This document shows positions 48,119 to 57,783 of a stretch of 64,000 nucleotides of DNA, piece after piece. Each line of letters opens with the position of its first letter. The stretch's first letter is position 1. The translations under genes and the position numbers were made by a program. This DNA comes from Streptomyces tuirus. GTDB lineage: Bacteria > Actinomycetota > Actinomycetes > Streptomycetales > Streptomycetaceae. Under the pieces are notes generated by a model, which searched no databases, was not told where the DNA came from, and was given only the letters and a program-made list of their open reading frames with translations. The stretch is from NCBI GenBank assembly GCA_018195615.1, contig JAGTPG010000001.1:558001-622000 (forward strand), given 5' to 3'.

Positions 48119-49477
48119 GACAGTCCCTCCTGGGGGTGTTGCCGGGCGAGGACGCCGAGCGGCACGGGACGGGCGAACGGCCTTCTGGACGGGGTGGGTG
48201 GACACCCGGCGAGACCCGATACCGCACTGCCGCACATCCGGCCCTGGCACCAGCCCATCCCGGCGCGGGTCAGCAGCTTCACGGTCCGTACGTCGCCCGC
48301 GCCGAGGTCCAGGGCCTCGCGCACGGCACCGGCGCTGACCTCCTCGCAGCGGCAGACCACGGTGTCGTCGGTGACCTGCTCGGGCCAGTGCGCGGGCGGC
48401 GCGCAGGCGGCCTCGAGGGCCGCGGCGGATCTCCTGTGCTCCGTACGGGCCTTGAGGGCGGCGGGAACCGGATCGGGGCGGTGCCGCGCAGACGGGCGGC
48501 GGCGGAGCACCCGGCGATGTGTCCCTCGGCGAGGGCGAGGGCCGCGCCGCCGATGCCGGTGGCCTCGCCGGCCGCCCACACGCCGGGCACGTCCGTGCGC
48601 TGCTCGGTGTCGACGGCCACGGCGAGCCCGTCCAGGCGGCAGCCGAGGACCTCCGCCAGGTCGGTGTGCGGGAGCATGCCGTGGCCGACGGCGAGGGTGT
48701 CGCAGGGCAGATGCCGCTCGGTGCCGGGCCGGACGCGTCCGGCGGTGTCGAGTGCGGCGACCGTGACGCCGGTCAGCCGGTCGTCGCCGTGGGCGCGGAC
48801 GACGGTGTGGCGGGCCAGGAACGGCACACGGTGGCGCAGCAGCCGGGCGGCGTAGCCGGCGCCCTCGGGGAGCTTGCCGGCCAGGGCCCGGCCGTGGCGG
48901 GCCAGGCGCCGCGGGTCGGTGGACTCGACGAGCGCGGCGACCTCGACGCCGGCCGCGGCGAGCCCGGTCGCCACGGGCAACAGCAGCGGCCCGGCCCCGG
49001 CCACGACCGCCCTGCGCCCCGGCACCACGAGCCCGCCCTTGAGCATGGCCTGGGCGCCCCCGGCCGTGACGACGCCCGGGAGGGTCCAGCCGGGGAAGGG
49101 CAGCACCTGCTCGTAGCCACCCGTGGCAAGGAGCACGGCCCGGGCGTGCACCTCGGCCGGTTCCTCCTGCTCGGGTCCGAGCAGCGCGTGCACGGTGAAG
49201 CCGCCGGACATCGGCTCGGCACACCACACGTGGTGATCCGTCAGGACCTGTACGTCGCCGGCGGCGAGACCGTCCCGCAGCCGCTCCCAGGTCCGCCACC
49301 GGTGGTGCGGCACCTCGGGCCGCCCTGCTCCGAGCCCGGCGGCGGGCTGCCGGTAGAACTGCCCGCCGGCCTCCGTCGCCGCGTCGACGAGCGCGACGCG
49401 TGCGCCGCGCGCGGCGGCCGCGAGCGCCCCGGCCAGCCCGGCCGGTCCGGCCCGATCACCACCAGGTCAGTCCGCAC
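48115..49477 (-). CDS. D-hydroxyproline dehydrogenase-type alpha subunit, FAD/BFD-like (two frame breaks)
   Basis: 454 residues after restoring two bases. GTG at 49477 (MRTDLVVIGAGPAGLAGALA restored). A pyridine nucleotide-disulphide oxidoreductase fold: FAD-binding GAGPAGLAG, ATGGYEQVLPFPGW, a second dinucleotide motif AVVAGAGPLLLPVA and the late VWAAGEATGIGG. The C-terminus is a BFD-like cluster domain with VCRCEEVSAGAV and GMGWCQGRMCG, giving four cysteines. It is the homologue of the HcnB/SoxA alpha subunit. Breaks are at 49449-49455 and 48462-48480. Confidence 0.87.
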
Positions 49478-50038
49478 GACCGACCTCTTCGCCGCCCGCC
49501 CCCGCAGGGCCCGGGCCATGCGCCCCCGACTCCGCACGGCCGAAGCCGTCACCCGGCCCCGCAGGGCCGACGCGGTCGTCACCTGTCCGCGTATGGCCGG
49601 CCCGGTCGCCTCCCTTCCGCGCATGGTCGGCCCCGTCGGCCCCCGGCCCCGCATGGCCGCCCACCCGCGCACCACCGCCCCCACCGCCGCCCGGCCCGCA
49701 TCGCCACCCGCCCCCGCATGGCCCGCCCCGTCATCAGCCGGCCCGCCATGACCCGTCCCCTCCTGCGTGACGATCACGTCCCCCGGTCGCGCCGGCACCA
49801 GGCAAGCCCGTCGGCCCGGGCGGCCGTTGACCGTCACCAGACAGTCGAAGCAGACGCCGATCCCGCAGAACACCCCGCGCGGGCGGCCCTGGTGTCGGGT
49901 GGTGCGCCAGGACGTGACGCCCGCGGTCCACAAGACGGCGGCGACCGTCTGCCCGGGCAGCGCCTCGACCAGCCGGCCGTCGAACGTGACGGTGAACGCG
50001 GGACCGGGCCGGGCTCCTGCCAGCTCCAGGGGATTCAC
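49467..50038 (-). CDS. [2Fe-2S] gamma subunit (HcnA-like) with a long low-complexity tail (one frame break)
   Basis: 190 residues after restoring one base. The GTG at 50038 overlaps the upstream oxidase stop. Residues 1-95 are the small [2Fe-2S] domain: FTVTFDGRLVEALPGQTVAA and FCGIGVCFDCLVTVNG, with a fourth cysteine in RRACLVP. Such subunits usually end near VTQEG. Here about 95 residues rich in Gly, Asp, Ala, His and Arg follow (GADGADHARKGGDRAGH), encoded by 30-base imperfect repeats, ending EEVGRAD with an 11-base overlap of the next gene. The break lies somewhere in 49665-49740. Confidence 0.75.
49560..49760. repeat. Imperfect 30-base repeats coding the HcnA-like tail
   Basis: Units of about 30 bases with the core CGCATGG(C/T)CGGCCC recur near 49590, 49620 and 49650, with more diverged copies to 49760. 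They encode the Gly/Asp/His-rich tail on the minus strand. Confidence 0.55.
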
Positions 50039-51189
50039 GAGGCCTCCTCGGGAAAGCGGTCGGGCCGGAACGGGGTCAGGTCCAGGTCGGGCGCCCGGCC
50101 GGTCAGCGTCTGGGCGATCAGGTGCCCGGTGCCGGTGGCCAGCCCGATGCCCGCGCCCTCGTGCCCGCAGGCGTGCAGGAGTCCGGGCGCCCGGGGGTCG
50201 GGCCCGATCGCGGGCAGATGGTCCGGCAGATACGGCCGGAAGCCGGCGTACGTCCGCATGGCCCGGATTCCGGCCAGGAAGGGGAAGAGCCGGGTCGCGC
50301 CCGCTGCCAGCGCCCGCAGTGCCGGGAGCGACAACGTCCGGTCGAAGCCGACCCGTTCGCGGCTGGCCCCGATGAGGACCGGCCCGGCGGGTGTGCCCTC
50401 CACGACCGGGGAGGTCTGCAGGTCCGCCGAGTCGCTCGCGACGTCGGCCACGTAGTCGGCGGCATAGACCTTGTGCCGGACGCGCGGCGGCAGCGGCTCG
50501 GTGACCAGCACGAAGCCCCGCCGGGGCAGCACGGGCAGGGCCACCCCGGCGTGGGCCGCCACCTCGCCGCCCCACGTACCGGCCGCGTTGACGACCGCCG
50601 GCGCGTGGATGTCACCCCGGTCGGTCCGCACCCCGCGCACCGCGCCGCCGGGGCCGCGCAGCACCCGGGTCACCTCCCGGCCGGTGAGCAGCCGTGCCGT
50701 CGAGGCGCGCAGCAGGTGCGCCGCCGCGAGGGCGGGCATCACCTGGGCGTCCTGCGGGTAGTGCATGCCGCCCGCGAGGCCGGGCGCCAGGTAGGGCTCG
50801 AGATCGGGGAGCCGGTCGGGCGGCACCGGAACCGCCTCGACCCCCGCCGCGCGCTGCCCGGCGGCGAGTTTCTCCAGACCGGCCAGCGCCCCGTCGCCGC
50901 CGGCGACGACGACACCGCCCTTGGCCTCGTACTCGACGGCCTTCCCCAGCCCCTCTCGGGCCAGTTCGGTCCAGAGCCGGGCGGACAGCAGGGCCAGTTC
51001 GAGCTCCGGTCCCGGTTCCTTGTCGGAGACGAGGAGGTTGCCCTCGCCCGCGCCGGTCGTACCACCGGCCACCGGGCCCCGGTCCACCACGACGGTGTCC
51101 AGGCCCGCGCGGGCCGTGTACAGGGCGCAGGCGGCGCCCACCACTCCGGCTCCGACCACCACGACATCGCAGGTCAGCGACTCGCTCAC
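50035..51189 (-). CDS. FAD-dependent D-amino acid/D-hydroxyproline dehydrogenase beta subunit (DadA-like)
   Basis: 384 residues from the GTG at 51189. DAO superfamily: N-terminal dinucleotide motif CDVVVVGAGVVGAACALYTA, GGTTGAGEGN, VVNAAGTWGGEVA and the C-terminal HACGHEGAGIGLATGTG. It oxidises cis-4-hydroxy-D-proline to 1-pyrroline-4-hydroxy-2-carboxylate together with the FAD and [2Fe-2S] subunits downstream. It is the first gene of the six-gene minus-strand operon. No Shine-Dalgarno sequence precedes the GTG; a CATAGT box lies six bases upstream, which suggests a leaderless transcript. Confidence 0.9.
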   Translation of the reverse strand: MSESLTCDVVVVGAGVVGAACALYTARAGLDTVVVDRGPVAGGTTGAGEGNLLVSDKEPGPELELALLSARLWTELAREGLGKAVEYEAKGGVVVAGGDGALAGLEKLAAGQRAAGVEAVPVPPDRLPDLEPYLAPGLAGGMHYPQDAQVMPALAAAHLLRASTARLLTGREVTRVLRGPGGAVRGVRTDRGDIHAPAVVNAAGTWGGEVAAHAGVALPVLPRRGFVLVTEPLPPRVRHKVYAADYVADVASDSADLQTSPVVEGTPAGPVLIGASRERVGFDRTLSLPALRALAAGATRLFPFLAGIRAMRTYAGFRPYLPDHLPAIGPDPRAPGLLHACGHEGAGIGLATGTGHLIAQTLTGRAPDLDLTPFRPDRFPEEAS

Positions 51190-51261
51190 ATCAGTACTAT
51201 GTCACACACCACACTTGGGGGGAATGGGGCGGGCAAGGTCCGGACGCGGCGACGAGGGCCG

Positions 51262-51919
51262 TCAGCCGACCGCCGGAACCACCCTCAGGTGGGAGGCGCC
51301 GCGGCTGGTCCGGCGGTCCCGGGACAGGGCGCGGCGGGCCTCGCGCAGGACGAACGTGAGCCGGGTGCAGCCCAGTTCGTCGAGCGTCCTGGACGTCTCG
51401 ACGACCACCCGGCAGTCGGTGGCGCCCCAGCGCGGGTCCGGGTGCAGCAGCGGCCGTACGGCACCGTCCTGCTCGACGGCGTCCTCGCCGACCGAGCGGA
51501 TCCAGTGCGGCAGGCCGTGCCGGTAGGCGGCCTCCATGATCGGGTCCTGGGCGATGTCGCGCCGGATGGCCTGGAGCCCGTGGTCGGGGCCGTGGCTCTC
51601 AACGGTCCGCGCGAAGTGCGCGAGCAGCGGCAGGCACCAGCTCGACTCGTGGTCCCGAGCACCGCGGGGCGTCGGGGTGGAACAGCACGAACCTGAGGAA
51701 GTTGTCGCCGGGCAGGGCCGTCGGGTGCGGACCGACACCGCGGAAAAGTGACCGGAAGGCGCTGTTCGTCAGCACGACGTCCCAGCAGTGGTCGACGACG
51801 AGCGAGGGGAAGGAGACGGCCTCCAGAGACGCGGCGTAGTCCTCCAGGTAGGCCTGGACTTCGGGAGTCTCGGAGACGGGCCGCGGTGCCGGCCGCTGCC
51901 CTCCTGCCTGAAATGCCAT
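51262..51919 (-). CDS. MmyB-like ligand-binding domain protein without HTH (two frame breaks)
   Basis: 219 residues after restoring two bases. ATG at 51919. The body matches the MmyB/XRE C-terminal domain: YLEDYAASLEAVSFPSLVVD, CWDVVLTNSAFRSLF, NFLRFVLFHPDA, then WCLPLLAHFARTVESH, PHWIRSVGEDA, RPLLHPDPRWG and LTFVLREARRALS. Proteins of this family usually begin with an 80-residue XRE helix-turn-helix; here only about 20 residues precede the domain. Both breaks lie in 51640-51675 (HPDAPRVLGDHESS restored). An XRE protein diverges from it but is of another type. Confidence 0.78.
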
Positions 51920-52157
51920 CGGGAGGTCACCCCTCTTGCCTGTGCGGCCTTGACGCGGCGCCCCGATCCTGCTGCCCGGAGCTGAGGCGTGTCAACTATC
52001 GTGGCATTCCGCGCCTGTTGACGGCTGAAATTGGCCACAGTTGTGGCGAGACCTGGATGTGAGTTCGAAGCACCGGCTACGCTCCGGTCAGTTCACGCCG
52101 GGGTAGGTCACGGCATCCGCTTGTGAGAAGCCTGTGAGAGACGTAGGAGATCTGTCG

Positions 52158-52817
52158 GTGACGGGTGGCTTCGTCGAGGGTCCTGGCGCCAAGCCGATGG
52201 CCGTGCTAGCGGCGGTCGTCGCCCGTGTCACCGCGCTCGCCGACCGGCTCGGCGTGCCGCACGCCGAGGTCTTCGACACCGGCCGGCTGTCCGTCGCCTC
52301 CGGTGTCCCGGAACCCGTGGTCAAGGCCCTGCTCGGCGGTCGGCCTGCGGGCGAGCCCGATGTGCAGGCCCGGTTCCTGCAGCGTCTGGACCTGCTGCGC
52401 CGGACCCGGCTCAAGCCAAACGGCCGCAAGTACACCCAGCAGGAGATCGCCGACGGCGCGGGCATGTCCCGGCAGCAGGCCGGCGCCCTGATCAACGGCG
52501 ACCGGCGGCCGACCATGGAGCACTGCGACGCCCTCCAGCGCTTCTTCAGGGTGCACGCCGGTTTCCTCACGGCCGAGGACCCCGAGGCGCTCGTCGGCGC
52601 CCTCCAGCACACCGAGCAGGACCTGCTGCAGAAGCTCGCCGACCGCGAGCGGGAGGCGGCCGGAGCGGCCGACGACCCGCTGGAGCGGCTGTTGCAGGAC
52701 CACGGCGTGCGCGGCATCGCCTGGCGGGCCGCGCAGCTGCCCACCGACCAGCACCGCGACAAGGTCGCGGAGTGGCTGGACATGCTCCTGGAGAGCGTCA
52801 AGCGGCCCGATTCGTGA
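52158..52817 (+). CDS. XRE-family DNA-binding protein
   Basis: 219 residues from the GTG at 52158 with TAGGAGAT upstream; a GTG at 52134 would add eight residues. The XRE helix-turn-helix is central, about 90-145: LKPNGRKYTQQEIADGAGMS, then RQQAGALINGDRRPTMEHCD. A C-terminal helical region (LLQKLADREREAAG, RGIAWRAAQLPTDQH) follows. Its stop overlaps a GTG of the ImmA-type peptidase gene, a pairing seen widely in Streptomyces and in mobile-element regulation. It likely represses a target that the peptidase relieves. Confidence 0.88.
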   Translation: MTGGFVEGPGAKPMAVLAAVVARVTALADRLGVPHAEVFDTGRLSVASGVPEPVVKALLGGRPAGEPDVQARFLQRLDLLRRTRLKPNGRKYTQQEIADGAGMSRQQAGALINGDRRPTMEHCDALQRFFRVHAGFLTAEDPEALVGALQHTEQDLLQKLADREREAAGAADDPLERLLQDHGVRGIAWRAAQLPTDQHRDKVAEWLDMLLESVKRPDS

Positions 52818-52831
52818 CCGTGGGGAGAACT

Positions 52832-53380
52832 GTGGGCATCGGTAAGGAAATGCGCCGCCTGTGCGGCGAGCTGGTCGCGGAGCTGACCCTCCCCGCGCCG
52901 GCGCGGCCCGACGAGCTGTACGCCGCGCTGTGCGACGCCATGAGCAGACGCCGTGGCCGCCCAGTCCGTTTCCGTACGGCCGCCTTCCCGCCCGGGACCG
53001 CGAGCGGGCTGTGGCTCGACATGGCCGAGCAGGACCTCGTCGTGATCGAGGAACGCACGGCTCCCGACCACCAGTTGGTGATCCTGGGGCACGAGCTGTG
53101 GCACATGAAGGCCGGGCACTGCTCCCACCACGTCCAGGGCGCCGCGGTCGCGGCCCGGCTGCTCGACAACGACGCCGACCTGCAGGCCACCGTCCTGAAG
53201 GTCGCCGCCCGTACCCGCTTCGACCAGGACGACGAGAAGGAGGCCGAGACCTTCGGGCTGCTGCTGGCCAGCAAGTGCCGGGCGTGGCTGGCGGGTTCGT
53301 CGCCGCGGGGGCCGGTGCAGCGGGACCATCTGGCGGGGCGGATCGAGGCGTCGCTGGGGTACCCGGGGCCACAGGGCTGA
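52832..53380 (+). CDS. ImmA/IrrE-type zinc metallopeptidase
   Basis: 182 residues from the GTG at 52832, preceded by GGGGAGA; a GTG at 52814 overlapping the XRE stop (GTGA) is the alternative. The zinc motif H-E-x-x-H is in VILGHELWHMKAGH, with an acidic ligand candidate in DDEKEAETFG. Such peptidases cleave or release their partner XRE repressor. No prophage or conjugative-element gene lies nearby, so this appears to be a chromosomal regulatory pair. Confidence 0.88.
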   Translation: MGIGKEMRRLCGELVAELTLPAPARPDELYAALCDAMSRRRGRPVRFRTAAFPPGTASGLWLDMAEQDLVVIEERTAPDHQLVILGHELWHMKAGHCSHHVQGAAVAARLLDNDADLQATVLKVAARTRFDQDDEKEAETFGLLLASKCRAWLAGSSPRGPVQRDHLAGRIEASLGYPGPQG

Positions 53381-53555
53381 CGGCCCGCCCACGGGGGCTG
53401 ACGTGCCGTTCCGCTTCCGCCGAGCGGGCGAACCGGGGGCGCCGGGACGGGATTGTCAGTGGTGGGCGGCAAGCTGGGGGTGCGCCCCTTCTGTGCGGGG
53501 GCGTGTGCGCCGCGAGGCGCGGGACCGTTGACACCGACACGGGGAGAGCCGACCG

Positions 53556-53798
53556 ATGCCCACCGCCGTACTGACCGACCGCGAACGCATCGCCGTCCAG
53601 GCCTATCTGCGCCTGCTGCACACCGTTCGGGCCGCCTTCGACCTCGAGACCGGATCGCCCGGCACCCACCGGCCCCCGGTCGTCCCACCCGCCGTCCTCG
53701 CCGAGGCAGAAGAGGCCCTCGAACAGGCGGGCCTGACCGGCAACGAGGAGGCGTTCTTCCGGCTGTTGCAGAGCTGGTGCCCGGAGCCGGGGCCTTGA
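53556..53798 (+). CDS. Small conserved-looking hypothetical protein
   Basis: 80 residues from the ATG at 53556 behind GGGGAGAG. The sequence is helical and acidic: LTDRERIAVQAYLRLLHTVRAAFD, a proline-rich turn (PPVVPPAVL), then AEAEEALEQAGLTGNEEAFFRLLQSW. No signal peptide, membrane segment or metal motif. Codon use fits the host. It stands alone between the peptidase gene and the convergent phosphopantetheinyl transferase. I do not recognise a function. Confidence 0.75.
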   Translation: MPTAVLTDRERIAVQAYLRLLHTVRAAFDLETGSPGTHRPPVVPPAVLAEAEEALEQAGLTGNEEAFFRLLQSWCPEPGP

Positions 53799-53906
53799 GC
53801 CGAGGCCCTGAGCCGAGAGCTCGGGTCTGCGGGTGGTCGTCCGTCCGCGGCTCGTCCGGGGTTGGTCGCCAGTTCCCGCGCCCGTTCGGGGGCGCTGGGA
53901 GCGTGC

Positions 53907-54566
53907 TCAGTCGTGCGGCACGGCGACGGCCGTGGCGACCAGGCCCCGCCCGGTGGTCCAGTGGCCGTTGAAGTGGTCGAGGCGGCGGCCGCCCACCAGC
54001 GGTCCGGGGACGAGGAGCGCGGCGCGGAAGCCGCCGTCCGCCGTGAGCTCGATGTCGGCTTCCATGAAGTCCAGCCACTTCCCGGTGAGGGGGAACCACG
54101 CCTTGTAGACGGACTCCTTCGCGCTGAACAGCAGCCGGTCCCAGTGGATGTCGGGGCGCTGTGCCGCCAGCCGGCGCAGGCGCTCCGCCTCGGACGGCAG
54201 GGACACGGAGGGCAGGACCCCCTCGGGCAGCGGCCCGTGGACCTCGGCGTCGATGCCGAGGGAGGCCAGATCGGCGGCGCGGACCAGTGCGGCGGCGCAG
54301 TAGCCGTCGCAGTGGGTCATGCTGCCGGCCAACCCGGCCGGCCAGCCCGGGGCGCCGCGCTCCTGCGGCAGGATCGGCTGGGGCGGCACCCCGAGCTTCT
54401 CCATGGCGCGGCGGGCACAGGAGCGCACGACGGCGAACTCGCGGCGGCGCTTGGCGACCGCCCTCGCCACCAGCGCCGCCTCCTCGGGGAACAGCGGTGT
54501 GTCCGCGCCGTCGTGGCCGAAGGCCTCCACGGTGACCACGGTCTGCGGCAGCAGTTCCTCGATCAC
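53907..54566 (-). CDS. 4'-phosphopantetheinyl transferase, EntD/Sfp type
   Basis: 219 residues from the GTG at 54566. It transfers 4'-phosphopantetheine from CoA to carrier proteins of polyketide or non-ribosomal peptide systems. EntD-type motifs: RREFAVVRSCARRAMEKLG, WPAGLAGSMTHCDGYCAA, the magnesium-binding GIDAEVHGPLP and the catalytic RLLFSAKESVYKAWFPLTGKWL (W/F-x-x-KES). Its GTG overlaps the stop of the phosphoesterase gene (GTGA), so the pair is translationally coupled. No carrier protein is in the window. Confidence 0.93.
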   Translation of the reverse strand: MIEELLPQTVVTVEAFGHDGADTPLFPEEAALVARAVAKRRREFAVVRSCARRAMEKLGVPPQPILPQERGAPGWPAGLAGSMTHCDGYCAAALVRAADLASLGIDAEVHGPLPEGVLPSVSLPSEAERLRRLAAQRPDIHWDRLLFSAKESVYKAWFPLTGKWLDFMEADIELTADGGFRAALLVPGPLVGGRRLDHFNGHWTTGRGLVATAVAVPHD

Positions 54567-55421
54567 CGTCCCTCGCCCTCCCCCGGCAGGATGCGCCGCA
54601 GCCGCCCCGGGTCCCCGACCGCTTGCGCCACTCGCGGGATAGCCCACCGACACCTCTTCGAAGCGCACACCCTCGTGCCAGGTGGTGCGGGGGATGTGCA
54701 GATGGCCGTAGACCATCGTGTGGACGGGGAATCTGCGGTGCCAGTCGGCGGTGAGGGACGTGCCGCACCACATGGCGAACTCGGGGTGCCACAGGACGTC
54801 CGTCGGATGCCGGTCCAGGGGGTAGTGGTTGACCGGGATCACGGGCAGGCCCTCGGGCAGTTCGGCGAGTCTGCGTTCGGTCTCGGCGACCCGGGCCCGG
54901 CACCAGGCCTCCCGGCTCGGGTACGGGTCGGGGTGCAGCAGGTACTCGTCGGTGCAGACGATCCCCGTGCCGTGGGCGTACTCCAGGCCCTGCTCCTTGG
55001 TGGTGCACCCGGCCGGCAGGAACGAGTAGTCGTACAGCAGGAACAGCGGGGCGACGGCCACGGGTCCGCCGGGGCCGTCCCAGACGGGGTAGGGGTCCTC
55101 CGGTGTCGTCACGCCGAGTTCCCGGCAGAGCTCGACCAGGTAGTCGTATCGGGCGACGCCGCGCAGGGTGACGGAGTCGCTCGGATGGGTCCACAGCTCG
55201 TGGTTCCCGGGCACCCAGACGACCTTGCGGAAGCGGGCCGCGAGGGTCTTGAGGGCCCAGCGGATGTCGGCCACGGTCTCCGCGACGTCACCGGCCACGA
55301 GCAGCCAGTCGTCGTCCGTCACGGGGCTCATGCGCTCGACCAGGGCGCGGTTCTCGGGGTAGCCGATGTGCAGATCGCTGATGGCCAGGAGCTGTCCGGC
55401 ACCACCGGCCGTCGACGTCAC
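54563..55421 (-). CDS. Calcineurin-like metallophosphoesterase (two frame breaks)
   Basis: 286 residues after restoring two bases. GTG at 55421 with GGAGG upstream. Binuclear-metal motifs in order: AISDLHIGYPEN (D-x-H), WLLVAGDVAETV (GD), VWVPGNHELW (GNHE), VIPVNHYPLD and the final VYGHLHIPR (GHxH). The breaks at 54610-54640, in C and G runs, give the end VGYPREWRKRSGDPGRLRRI once restored, with a TGA overlapping the PPTase GTG. Substrate unknown; it might process a pantetheine- or CoA-related phosphate, which is speculation from the coupling. Confidence 0.87.
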
Positions 55422-55684
55422 CTCTCGCCTCCCCCTCCGCGCGCGCGTACGCGAACGCCCCCACGAGATCACATCCGCGTGCCGGGAACAAGGAGGCCCC
55501 ACGGGCCGTGGCTCCTGGATCCGTAACACGCGTGTTGCCGACACGGCTCGCCGAAGCCCTATGATCTGCCCCAACACCACCGATAGGAACGTCCCTTCCA
55601 CAGGGGCGGTTTGGTGACCCTCCATTCGTCCTGCCCGGGCACGGGCCGCTCGGCCCTGCCCGCGAACCGTGAAAGGCGGCCTGC

Positions 55685-56814
55685 ATGGTCTCTCGCGTAC
55701 GCGTCTGGCTCAACCGCACGTACGCGGAGAACGTGTTCTTCATGGATCAGCTGCGGAGAAATCCCAGCGACCGTGCCGTCGAGATCCATGCCACCCACGG
55801 CGATCCCGACTCCCCCGTGCTGGCCGCCGCCGACACCGCCGAGCTCGAGCCGGAGGGTCTGTCCCCGGCCGGGTACGTCGAGTACGCGCTGAACCAGTGC
55901 GCGCGGCGCGGCATCGACGTGTTCGTGCCCCGGCTGCACCAGTCGGCGGTCGTGGCGCACCGTGCCGAGTTCGAGGCGGTCGGTACGGCGGTGCTGGCGC
56001 CGCCGCCCGAGGCCGTGGCCGTGTTCCAGGACAAGGTGATCGCCTACGAGGCGGTCCAGGCGATCGGCGTGCCGGTGCCGCCGTGGTGGCGGGTCCGGTC
56101 GGAGGACGAACTGGTCGCCGCGGTCGAGGAGTTGGAGGCCGACGGACACCGGGCGTGCTTCAAGCCGGCGTCCGGGCGGGCGGGGTGGGCTTCCGCGTGA
56201 TCACTCGCGCGCCCTTCTCGCTGACGCACCTGGGCGGGTTCCCCAGCCCGTATGTGCCGCTGGACCTCGTGCTGGAGGCGCTGCGGCGGGCCGAGGAACC
56301 GGTCGACTGGCTGGTGATGCCGCGTCTGGAGCAGCCGGAGGTGTCGGTGGACTGCCTGACCGGTCCGGACAGCCGGATCCGGCTGGCCGTGGGGCGCACC
56401 AAGAACGGCCGCCGCCGGGGCTTCACCCTGCACGAGCAGTGGCTGGGCCCGGCGCGGCGGATCGCGGAGGGCTTCGGTCTGCACTACCTGTCCAACATCC
56501 AGTTCCGGATGTTCGGCGACCGGCCGGTCCTCATGGACGTCAACACCCGCCCGGCCGGCGGCCTGCACCAGCTGTCCCTGTGCGGCGTCAACGCTCCCTG
56601 GGCCGCCGTGCGGCTGGCGCTCGGCGAGGACCCGGGCGAGGTGGTCCCGCCGTTCCTGGGCCAGGACTACACGGTGGTGTCCGGGCCCCGCCCGGTGCGG
56701 CCGGTGTCGCTGCCGCAGCAGCGGACGGAGGAGACCGAGCCGCTGCCCGCGGTGCCGGTGGAGCCCCTCGGCGCGTCGGCCCCGCAGGCCGCGGTCGGGG
56801 CCCGTCCCCGCTAG
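55685..56814 (+). CDS. ATP-grasp carboxylate-amine/thiol ligase-like protein (one frame break)
   Basis: 376 residues after restoring one base. ATG at 55685 behind GAAAGGCGG. ATP-grasp marks: an N-terminal Rossmann-like part (RVWLNRTYAENVFFMDQL, then HGDPDSPVLAAAD), AVFQDKVIAYEAVQAIGVPVP, the ATP-lysine region ACFKPASG, GGFP-PYVPLDLV, EVSVDCLTG and metal-binding FRMFGDRPVLMDVNTRPAGG. It likely forms an amide-type bond using ATP. The break lies at 56175-56192 in a G run. Its stop shares the CTAG tetranucleotide with the convergent sulfotransferase stop. Substrate unknown. Confidence 0.83.
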
Positions 56815-57727
56815 CCGTCTCCGTCCGCCGTGCCTCCCTGGGCGCTGTACCCCCACGCCTGCGCCAGCTCCCGCAGGCGCGGGGAAGTTCCACGCCCGGG
56901 TCGGCGCTGCGGGCCGACTGGATGCGGCCGGACTTGATGGTGCTGGACCAGTCGCCGAGCTGGGGGCGGAACGTCCCGTGGTCCTTGCTGCCGTAGTCGA
57001 GCATCCCGGGCTCCCAGGGGACGCCGAGGTACTCGCAGACGCCCCGGGTGACGTTCTCCGGCTCGGCGGTGAGCTCCTCGTACGTGATCACGTGGGGGTC
57101 GAGGTGCAGCCGGGCCTCCTCCAGCTTCTCGCTGTAGTCGAGGACCTCGGCGCGCACGGCCTCGTGATCCGGGTCGGTGCGGCGTGCGGTGAGCGACGTG
57201 ACGACGGCGCCGGGGTGGCGGAGCAGCAGGATGTAGCGGGCGTTCGGCCAACATCGGCGCAGGCGGGGCCAGATGAGGGTGTTGGGCGGGGTCTTGTCGA
57301 CGATGATCTTCTTGCCGCTGCGGGTGAGTTCGAGGTGCAGCACCCGGTCCCACAGCACGTGTTCCAGCTCGTCCTTGTCGAGGTGGAGTGCCCGCATGGC
57401 GTCCGCGGTGAAGTCGCGGGACAGGTTGACGTGCACGGTCCGCAGGTGCATCTCGTGCGGGGCGCGGATGTGGCTGTGGCTGTTGAGCAGGACCCGCAGC
57501 AGGGTCGAACCGGAGCGCACCGACGACAGGACGAAGACCGGCGAGTCCACCAGCCGGGAGGCGGGCGGGGCGGTGTAGGTGCCGGCGGCGGGACGGGGGC
57601 CGGGGATGGCGTCGAGGTTCCGGCGCGGTGGACTGACCGCCTGCATCACCAGCCTTCCGCGACGCTTCAGTCCCTTGCCGATCGCAGCCATACGCGGGTC
57701 TCGCACAGTGACACCTTTCTTTCGCAT
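56811..57727 (-). CDS. PAPS-dependent sulfotransferase (one frame break)
   Basis: 305 residues after restoring one base. ATG at 57727; MAAIGKG at 57691 is an alternative start. The 5'-PSB loop is FVLSSVRSGSTLLRVLLNSH and the 3'-PB region is ARYILLLRHPGAVVTSLTARR, followed by WSSTIKSGRI near the end. Sulfotransferase_3 family. The break at 56881-56890 in a C run restores LPPRLRELAQAWGYSAQGGT. It would sulfate a small metabolite or glycan. Its position beside an ATP-grasp ligase and PPTase hints at a modified metabolite. Confidence 0.88.
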
Positions 57728-57783
57728 TGTGCGTTCCGCATCCCAGGGGGACCGGGCGAACTTCAGGTGTCCGGAAGGCGAAC

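Noticed and set aside
52158..53380. Phage or integrative-element remnant suggested by the XRE/ImmA pair
   Set aside because: No integrase, attachment site, replication or transfer gene, and base composition matches the surroundings.
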